Shown piece by piece: positions 34,705 through 44,100 of a stretch of 64,000 bases of DNA. Position numbers and translations under genes: made by a program. The stretch covers positions 171,762-235,761 of the IMG/VR virus record IMGVR_UViG_3300046171_000231; one strand, given 5' to 3'. The DNA is from a virus. A model generated the notes under the pieces. It saw only the letters and a list, made by a program, of their open reading frames with translations. It was not told where the DNA came from and did not search any database. How positions within the stretch are numbered: the stretch's first letter is position 1; every line of letters begins with the position of its first letter.

Positions 34705-36526
34705 GTTGCGATTTGACTGCTGTTGCAGCAGTTCCTACAATATTAATTTGATCAGTTAAAGAAAAACCAGGCAATACACGGTCATATAATACTGTATCAG
34801 CACTGAAATCAGATAATAAACCAGCATCAATTCCATTCGCATCTTGAAATACTGATTTAACATCATCAATTGTATATGTTACTATTTCTCGAATAGATGG
34901 TTTCTCATATCCACTTAATCTTTCATTAATTACTAATTGTTCTCCAACAATAAATGTTCCTGTTGTTTGAGATACTACTATTTCATTAGATCCTGTAGAA
35001 CCACCATCTTTAGCAGCAAAACCTTCAGCACCACTTGAAAGACCTCTAACTTTCATTCCTTTTACTACACCTGATGATGTAAATGCACTACACTTTAATA
35101 CAGTAAATGTTTGAATATCATAAAGGTATAGATCGAAACTAGATGCTGCATCTTTGTAAGTATCATCAGTCAAAGAATAAAAGTAAACTCTTGCTTCACC
35201 AACTTGTAAACCATTCGCAGCGTTACTACCTGCTTTTCTCTTTCCTTGTAGTTGAATAATATTTCCTGTTGTTCCTCCAATACTAACAACAGGAGCTCCT
35301 TGGGCATTGTTTACTCTGATTAAACTTCCCATTTCAAAAGGAACTGATATTCCTTGAATATTTTGAGTATCTCTTGGTTTATCAACATCTAAAATAGTTG
35401 TACCAGATACTTCTACGTCAAATCCTTTTATATAAGCTCTACCTGGTGATATATTAACACACATTAGATCCTCATCAGGTTCATTTCCATCATCAGTAAA
35501 TCTATCATCAGTGAACAACCCATCCGAATCTATCTCATCATTTAATGATTCCTGAATGTTTACACGAAACTGTTCAACAGAATAATCACCTGATTCGTCA
35601 TATGTTCTTCTTGCAAAGTAAGTTACTATTTCACTATAAATTGATTTATCTTGTAATTTTTTAATTCCACCATTATCAACTCTCAGTAATTCTATAAAAT
35701 TTGTATCTTCATAGTCTGTTAATGACTTTTTAGCAAGTTTTACTGATATCTTGAATCTATCTGCACCTGGTGCAGCAAAGTTTGTAAATCCTTTTGCATT
35801 ATCATATAATGAAGAATCATCATTTGAGTTTATAATTTCTTCTGATACATCAAATCCAACTCTATATGATGGATTTATTGAATATGGATCTAAAATAATT
35901 TGTTGAGTTGGTACGTCTACAAATGTACCACGTATAAAATATATTCCAGCAGTCACACCAAAGGCAGAACCAATTGCAGTTGCATCTTCTGATGCTAATG
36001 TTAAAACAGTTTCACCTATTGTTATTGTAGTATTACCATATGTTAGTGGTTCCTCTAATATTAAAACTTCTCCATCTGGAAATGCAGTGCTTTCACCATC
36101 TGTTCCAGATTGTTGATATTTTAAGAAAATTGTTATTTTATCTACACCTTCTGCTGGAGGTAATATAAAATTCTTTATTGTTGCGACTATTCCTGATGTT
36201 TGACCTCTTACTCTTAATCCTTTACCATCATTAGCTGCTATTATATTACTTAAGTAAACAGAAACATCAATGCCGAGATGTGTATCATTTACTTTTGCAG
36301 AAAAATATGTATTATCATATTCAATAGCACCAGGTATGACCATTGAACCTTCTTTAAACAGATGCTTACCAAAAGATTCAACTTGATTTTGTAATAGTGA
36401 CTGTAACCCAGTTAACTCCCTTGCCTGTACTGGATATCCAGGTTTAAATAGGATTTTATAAAATTGATCATCCTTATTGAAATCATCATAATAAGGTGAT
36501 ATATTTAAATTAGTCTTTTGTGGCAT
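34694..36526 (-). CDS. DUF4815-type giant structural protein, N-terminal fragment
   Basis: Starts MPQKTNLNISPYYDDFNKDD with FKPGYPVQARELTGLQSLLQ, the diagnostic N-terminus of the DUF4815 virion proteins of T4-like marine phages. VNISPGRAYIKGFDVEVSGT is also conserved. The frame stops at 34694 after an extra base in the three-A run 34702-34704; removing it continues directly into the middle fragment. Across the three ORFs the whole gene (28929-36526) would encode about 2,530 residues. It lies directly after gp8, where T4 has gp9 and gp10, so a baseplate-fibre connector role is likely. Confidence 0.85.
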   Translation of the reverse strand: MPQKTNLNISPYYDDFNKDDQFYKILFKPGYPVQARELTGLQSLLQNQVESFGKHLFKEGSMVIPGAIEYDNTYFSAKVNDTHLGIDVSVYLSNIIAANDGKGLRVRGQTSGIVATIKNFILPPAEGVDKITIFLKYQQSGTDGESTAFPDGEVLILEEPLTYGNTTITIGETVLTLASEDATAIGSAFGVTAGIYFIRGTFVDVPTQQIILDPYSINPSYRVGFDVSEEIINSNDDSSLYDNAKGFTNFAAPGADRFKISVKLAKKSLTDYEDTNFIELLRVDNGGIKKLQDKSIYSEIVTYFARRTYDESGDYSVEQFRVNIQESLNDEIDSDGLFTDDRFTDDGNEPDEDLMCVNISPGRAYIKGFDVEVSGTTILDVDKPRDTQNIQGISVPFEMGSLIRVNNAQGAPVVSIGGTTGNIIQLQGKRKAGSNAANGLQVGEARVYFYSLTDDTYKDAASSFDLYLYDIQTFTVLKCSAFTSSGVVKGMKVRGLSSGAEGFAAKDGGSTGSNEIVVSQTTGTFIVGEQLVINERLSGYEKPSIREIVTYTIDDVKSVFQDANGIDAGLLSDFSADTVLYDRVLPGFSLTDQINIVGTAATAVKSQLCR

Positions 36527-36528
36527 TT

Positions 36529-38121
36529 TTAGAATTCGAGTATGATTTTAATGTCTTCTTTTTGACGAGAGTTTCTAACAATTAATGGTCTATTATCTAG
36601 GTAAACTATTTCACCTGACCCTTTATTTATCTCAGAATTAGAAAGTCCTGAAATAAAGTTCACTCCTAAGTTAATTAATTTATTACCTGTAGGATTTGTT
36701 GTTATACCAGAAAAATCTCTAGAAATTGCTCCAGAAAAGAATGAACTCTTTCCTGTAACATTATTTGCACCAACAACAGATTCAAAATCATATATTCGAC
36801 CTGCAGTTGAAATACCTGCATAGTCGGTGTGATCGTATGTTGTTCTATTAAAGTTAAGAGAACGATCTCTAAAATATTTTAATACTTTAGTTTCTGAATC
36901 ATACGAAGCAATGTAACCTGTCGAAACTTTTCCTGTATTTGGAGATACTGTTAATACTTGTTTAACTTCTTCACCAACTTGTGGTACTCCAGTTACAGTG
37001 TCAAACTTAATTGCTTGTAATGAAGAGTAAGTATTATCAGTATATGTAACTGATGTTCCTACTTTTGTAGGATTTTTTACCACACCAACTTGTGAAAACT
37101 TTGTATCTATTGGAAAATCCTTAGTAGAATCATCAAATCTTGCATAAACAATAACTCTATCCGTTCCTAATTCAGTATAAACATCTGAACCATGACCTAA
37201 ACCTGGTGGAATGATAGGTATGAGTTTCGCTCTACCAGTAGATGTACTAACACCACTACTTAAAGTTCCTAAATCAACAATGCCATAACTATAACCTTTA
37301 CCTCCAGCACTTACAGTAACATCTGTAATTGTACCATTTACAACATCGACTCTTGCTTTTGCACCATCACCATCGCCTATTATATCAACTTCTTGGCTTA
37401 AACCATTAGCATAACCACTTCCTGCATTTTCAATGTATACGTGTTTGATTTGGTTCTGGTTTACAGATGAGTCACCGTTTTCACGGACTGATCTAATTTG
37501 AGAATCTTGACTAGAGTTCCAACTATTTGGGACAGTAATAAATTCAGTTGAGTCAAATTTAATAATGTCACTAGGTGAAACAGTGAAAAGATACTTCCAA
37601 AGATATCCATCACCACTATTTCCTGCTTTTGATGGTTCCAAATCAGTGAAGGTTGGTTCATCTTGGGAGACATTTCCAAGTGGGTTAGAACCTGTTGATC
37701 CATTATCAATACAAACGTAAACTTTGAAGTCGGAATTAAGTACGTAGTAGTTCGCATCATATAATCTATTTGCTGCTGTTAAAGGACTTGGATTTTCTAC
37801 ACTATAATCATCTCTATAAATTTCATATCTACTTCCTGCAACCCAATCAACTCTTCTTATAATTCTTCTAATATTAGAGGATGCTATTTTTTTACCAAAC
37901 ATCATCGTATCACCTGTATGTGAACGATATGAAAAACTATCAGTTGGTGCAGGTGTACTAGAGTTCCAATTAGAAGACCTACCATACCCAACTAATGTTG
38001 AAGTACCAGCTGGATTAGGTAATCCAATGAAAACATAATATGAATTATTTGTGTTTTCTACTGATTCAACAAAATTGTTAGCGTTTAGTATTCTAAATTG
38101 ATCAGTAATAATCGCTGACAT
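36529..38121 (-). CDS. 8: gp8-like baseplate wedge protein
   Basis: The 530 residues start MSAIITDQFRILNANNFVES and contain NSYYVFIGLPNPAG, GDTMMFGKKIASSNIRRIIR, YEIYRDDYS, YVCIDNGSTGSNPLGNVSQD and WKYLFTVSPSDIIKFDS, the pattern of cyanophage gp8. Two Gly-rich repeat units are inserted (NAGSGYANGLSQEVDI, SAGGKGYSYGIVDL). The C-terminus returns to the wedge fold (YLDNRPLIVRNSRQKEDIKI). A TATAAATA promoter lies 25 bases upstream. Confidence 0.93.
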   Translation of the reverse strand: MSAIITDQFRILNANNFVESVENTNNSYYVFIGLPNPAGTSTLVGYGRSSNWNSSTPAPTDSFSYRSHTGDTMMFGKKIASSNIRRIIRRVDWVAGSRYEIYRDDYSVENPSPLTAANRLYDANYYVLNSDFKVYVCIDNGSTGSNPLGNVSQDEPTFTDLEPSKAGNSGDGYLWKYLFTVSPSDIIKFDSTEFITVPNSWNSSQDSQIRSVRENGDSSVNQNQIKHVYIENAGSGYANGLSQEVDIIGDGDGAKARVDVVNGTITDVTVSAGGKGYSYGIVDLGTLSSGVSTSTGRAKLIPIIPPGLGHGSDVYTELGTDRVIVYARFDDSTKDFPIDTKFSQVGVVKNPTKVGTSVTYTDNTYSSLQAIKFDTVTGVPQVGEEVKQVLTVSPNTGKVSTGYIASYDSETKVLKYFRDRSLNFNRTTYDHTDYAGISTAGRIYDFESVVGANNVTGKSSFFSGAISRDFSGITTNPTGNKLINLGVNFISGLSNSEINKGSGEIVYLDNRPLIVRNSRQKEDIKIILEF

Positions 38122-38146
38122 TGTATCTAAACTTTTCTTTTCCTTT

Positions 38147-38154
38147 TATTTATA
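38147..38154 (-). promoter_or_regulatory. Late promoter TATAAATA before gp8
   Basis: Exact TATAAATA on the minus strand, between the giant gene's stop and the gp8 ATG at 38121. Confidence 0.75.
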
Positions 38155-38166
38155 GAGGTAATGTAA

Positions 38167-41100
38167 TCAAATTCCAAACACTCTAATCGCACCTGATGAT
38201 CTAAGACCTCTAAGAGACGATGTAGTGTAGTTCTTTCTTTGTATTGTTGGGAAGGTTGCCAAACCAGAATTGACTGTCAATCCAGTCACTCCGATTGAAA
38301 TTGGACTACTACTCCTAGATGCATTATATATTCTACCCCAACTGATTCGACCTAGATGTGTAGCAATACCAGGATTACTATTATTAAAGTTTCCTGTGAG
38401 TCCAGCTCCCACACCAGTAATTTGTCCATTCTGAATATTACAAGTAATCTCACCATTTTCACCAGTAGAAGCAACTGCGTGAACTTTATAGATGTTATCT
38501 AAGAAAGTTGATCCAATTCCCACAATGGATGAATTATGAGTATCAACAGATGTAATACCAGTTCCAACTGTTGTATCTTTGATAAACACTGGATAGTTTA
38601 CTAATAATGAGTTCGCTGCTTTATCTGCCCTAAAGAAGAACTTAAGTGCTGATTGACCACTAACTGTAGTTGTACTTATGCCAGTAATAATACCAGTAAA
38701 TCCTTCTACATTACTAATTGATGTAATTTTTTCAGTTTTAAAAGTTGGTAAGTTAATAATAACTTGTGGTGGAGTTACGTTTGAATAACCAAATCCTGCA
38801 TTAGTAACATTTATCGCTGATATTGAACCATTTGTAATTGTAGCAGATGCTGTCGCAGTTGTTGCCACTCCTACAGTTCCATCAGATTGTATGAATGTTG
38901 CAACTCCAACTAATGGAGAACTAATTTTTACTGTAGCACTATCATATCCACTTCCTACATTTGTAATATCAATTGAAGTTATTGTACCTGCTGCAGATAC
39001 AATCGCTGTTGCAGATGCACCAACATTTACTTCCCCAGAAGTTACAAGAGCATCAACAGTGTTATATTCTAAATTATAGTCACCATCAGTCTCATCTGGA
39101 TTAGTAGCGGTTAAATGATCACCTTTTTCATAGAAGAATACCTCTGCATCGTCAACAAATATACCGTTAGTATTTTGTGTTCCAGATGTAGTTGTGTAAT
39201 CACCAATTATTTTTGAGGTAGGATAGACTTGTGGTTCAAGAATTTCTCTTGATTTATCTATTTTCTTACCACCTAAGATAATATCAACTTTTTGTTTTGT
39301 CCATCTGATTGGTTTATTATTATTTTCATCAATACCAGCTCCAGTGTAAATATCAGTCTCAACAAGTTTTGCACCAAGTAATTCTTTTAATGTTCTTTCC
39401 GCTTCTTGTGAAGTTGTAAATCCAACAGGATGTTTGAATAATCTTAATTCATCACCAATCTTGACTGTTTGTTGGATATCTGCAGTATCTACATCAACCC
39501 CATCTTGTCCTTTGTAGAAGAAGATATCAACTTTTGCTTCAGGTCTTGGTGCTTCAACAAATTCAAATGTAGTACCACCTTCAAATGTATATGCAGAACT
39601 TGGTTCTTGTAAAACACCATTTATGAATATGAGAAGAACTGAGTTTAAATCAATTAATTGTGAACGAGAATTATTAAGATCTTTTTCAAAACTTAGTAAT
39701 TGACCGTTGAAGAATAACGGGAATCTTGTTCTTGAACCATCTTGTAAATTTTGAATACTATCAATAAAGTCTATTTCACCAAATTGCCAAGCAGAGAATT
39801 TATCTTGGAAAATTTGTGTAACCTCTAATTCAAATTCTTGTATTGGTGCGGATAAATGTGATGCAGTTACTAATCCAACTGGTTTAAACTTATCACCAAC
39901 TTTGAATGAATGTCCAGGTCTTGCGATAGAGAATTCTGATATTTCAAAAGTAGTAGATCCAATACCAACAGTTGTTTTAGCAGCACTAACTTTTACATCA
40001 ACTAATAAAAGTGATCCAGAATCAGTTGTTGCACCTATACCCTGTCTTGAAACACCTATAATTGGTAAATTATCATAATTTGGTTCAGGAATTATAATTT
40101 CAGGATTAACATAACTTGTACCAGCAGAAACAATATTAAATGCAAGTGTACCTCCAACACCTACTGTTGCTGTTACAACTGCACCTGTACCACCGCCACC
40201 ACCTTGACCAACATTTAATGTAATCGTGTTAGTTGTAGTTGCAGTAATCGCAGTTTGAATACCAGCGATAGGATCTGAGTTAGGGAAACTTGTCTTAGAT
40301 ACTGAACGAGGATATGGATGGTCTGAGAAGAAATTATCTTTTGAACACTTGAATACTAAACCACCAGTATCAATACCAACTGTATCACTAGTTGTTAATC
40401 CGTGACTTGGAATTGTAAGAACAAGAGTTCCTGTATGAGATGTGTAAACTGCATTTGTTGCAGTAAACGCATTACCAGCAAAGTTTGATTGTCTTATTGA
40501 ACCTACACCAGCACTTACAAATCTATGAACATATGCTTGATCTGTAACACCAATTGCAACAGAACCACCACGATATCCTGAACCAAATGTAAGATCTTCA
40601 AAGAACTCATACGCATTACCACCACCTTGATAAGTATGAGGTATTGTGCTTGCACCTGCCTGAACTTCAAATGTTCTATCAGAAACTATACCAACAACAA
40701 ATAATGGTCTTTCATGATCTTGGAAGATTGTTGTTGTGACACCAACATATCCACCACCACCAATTGTTTTTACTGAGTTTGCAGCAGCGGAAACAAATGT
40801 ATGAACATACTGGTCACTTGCAGCAGATGCACCAACATTAACTCTAAATGTATTTGTAGTTCTGTTACTAACTGTTAGATATTGACCAGCAGCAGGGTCA
40901 GTTGCACGAGGATAACAATGAGTAGAATTATTACTATCTTTGTCACAAGTAAAGCAAATAGAACCCGTATCAAGAACAACAGCATCACCATTTGCTAATC
41001 CATGATTTGCGATAGTTAATACTAATACACCAGTTGCTGGATTATAAGTTGCATTTGTTGGTGTACCAACAACTGTTTTTGGACATACAAATTCTAAACC

Positions 41101-44100
41101 TTTAAGTTTAACAGTATTTGGTCTTTCTAAACCAAATCCATGAACACTGTTTGTAGTAACTGTAATAATACCTGTGAGATTATCATATGCTGCAGTTTGT
41201 ATTCCAAGATTAAATCCTGAAGATGTGCCGATACCAACAATACTTGTTAATCCACCAGTAGCATTTTTAAATGCTTTTACCTTTGCACCTTGTAATGGAG
41301 CATATCCTGTGCCTGGTGTTGAACCTAATGAAACAATTAATCCACCTCTTGGAACTTGGTTTTGATTAATATCAAATTCAGATACGATAAAATCACCATT
41401 TGTAGAAGTGATACCACTGAACTCCACAGTCGATATACCAGCTGTTGTGTCTGATATAAATTCATAATTATTTCCAGTATTGTTAATTGTTTTTGGAGTT
41501 TGGAATACACCGTTAATGAATAAAACACCGTTTCCTACCCCAATACCTGAAGAAGTATTTGCACCACCCACAGTTAATGAATAAGTTTTACCAATACCAG
41601 TAAAGTTATCGGATATATCATCAAACAACATATTTGTTGTATAATTACTCCTTAAGAATGTTCTGCCACTAAAGTCTGCTTTTACAAATGGTAAGTTAGT
41701 TTCATCTCTCCTTGATCTATTATTTCCTTTAGGTGGTTCTGCAAAGAACACACTACTTTCAACTATATTAAATGCACCTCTATGAACCCTCGCTGTAGTG
41801 TTTGCAAGGTGTGAAGTTGCTGCAATACCTAATTGACCTCTTTCAACTTTTACAACTGGTAGAGTCGCAATACCTAATGCTACATCAGTTGAATCATTAA
41901 TTACTCCTTCAGAAACACTTGAGAAACCAACTTCAGTAACTTTCACATACTCATCATCAATTTTAAGGAAGTCGGTTGGTGCAACTGACCCAATTCCACT
42001 TAATACAAACTGTGAAAGTCCAATACCTATATTTGAATCTAAATTATGGGTAATAGAAGTAAATGAAACTGGTTGTTGTACAACACCATCTAAACCAATA
42101 ATTGTTTTTGTTAGTTGTTTTCTCATAGTAAGTTTATGAGAATTACCTCCACCAAATCCTGAAAATGTTACCGCAATACCTGTTGAAACATATTCAGGTC
42201 TTGTATATAATTCAAATCTATTTTCATCAATAACTTTAGCATAAACTGTGCTTGGTAATAATGTTGTTACAACACCAGCAATATTAGATGTTGAACCAAT
42301 AGAGATAGCAGTTCCAGCAATACCTATAAATGTAGAATCAGGAGTATAAGTTAATTCTTCATTTGTGTTAAAGAAATGACTTGGAATACTAACGACACTT
42401 GTTGTAGTGCTGATTGTACCAACAGGATTAAAAGTTTTAGAATAAATTGGAACTTCATTATGTTTTAATACAAAATCTTTTTTGTTAGCTCTAAGACCAG
42501 CAGCACCATCATAAGTTGTTAAGAAAACTTTTTGATTAACAGTACCATAAGTTAAATCAGGAGGTGTGTTTTCAAAATCACTTGCTGTATATAATATTTG
42601 ATTGTAAGATTGTACCTCAATTAATGAATCAAATTCTGCATCTGGATAAAATCTTAAGTTTATGTTGTCACCACTTATTTCACCACCAAATGTTCCAATA
42701 CCTGTTGTTGATCCTGCAGATACAAATGGATATTGAACAGTTAAAATATCATCAACATCACGAATTGATATAACTTGATGAACTGCAGATGTTTCCCCAC
42801 AAGAAACTCTGACTAAAGATTTAACAGTACTATCAATTAATTTGTTTATTGTTGCATATGTTATTGTACTTGCAGTTCCAGTAACATACCCAGATTCTAA
42901 TCTTGCACTTCTTTCAGCACCTGCAGGTTGACCAGCAACAGAAAAACGATAAGTTCCAATTCCAGATGCAGTTGAACCCAAGCCAACAACATTTGATCTA
43001 ACTGTAAGAGGATTAACTCTATCATTTTCAACTTGTAATTTAACTAAATTATTTTCAACTCTTGCTGTTATAACACCAACAACACTATTACTTAAACCAG
43101 ATGATGTATCAACATAAGTTTGAGAAATTGTTGTATCTGTTCCATCATAATCAACAATGACCTCGTTATAGTTCATTTCTTTTGTCAAACTATCTTGAAC
43201 TAATACAGAAGCATGTAAACTGTTAAAATCGTATGAAGGAACTTCAATAATAGATGAAGTTGTGAATCCGACAGTTGTTGATCCAACACCAGCATTTACA
43301 CCAGTTAAATCAACGCTACCGATTCCGTTTGTACCAATACCTGTTAAATCTGTATTGAAATCAATTTTAAGAAGTTTTATGTCATGATCTTTTAAGAATT
43401 TTTCTGTTGGAGTGAATAAAAGATTTTTAGTTCCTGTTGCTAAAATTTCAGTACTAAAATCACCTAATTTAAGTGTTGTAAAATCAGTTGTTTTTTCAAG
43501 AATAAATGCATCATTTTCAGTAGTTAAAGTTACGATTTCTGAGAATTGAATATCAAAAGTATCAGGATCAATAATTTGTACTAGGTAATTTGCAAAATCT
43601 TCAATTAGAGGTTCTATAACAGTATTAGTGCTTTCAAATCCTTCACTAGAAAAATCATCACTTATATCATCGTGTAGTAAAACTCTATTTGTTTTGCATC
43701 TTGTAAAGTCGGTTAAAGTTCTATTTTGAAGTGTTAAAAACTTAGAACCATTAATTCTTGAGTCATAATCCTTTGCAAAGTCAAAATTATTAATCGCATC
43801 TACTCTCTGTTTATCATTAAGCTCAAGTACGTTACCTACATCTAAAACAACACTTTGATTTGATTCACGAACTGTTCCAAATCCAACTTCAATATTAGAT
43901 GTAATTGTAGTATCAGAAAAATTCTTGAGTCCAGATGGATGAACTAAACGATTTATCGGATTAACAAATTTTTCCCATTCAATTGAACTCTTAACTGTAT
44001 AAGATAGGTTCTGATAATAATCATTGTCAGGTATAACTTGGTAATCTTCATTTAACTTACCTATATCATCTAACCATCCATACTCTTGCCTGTTTGAAAA

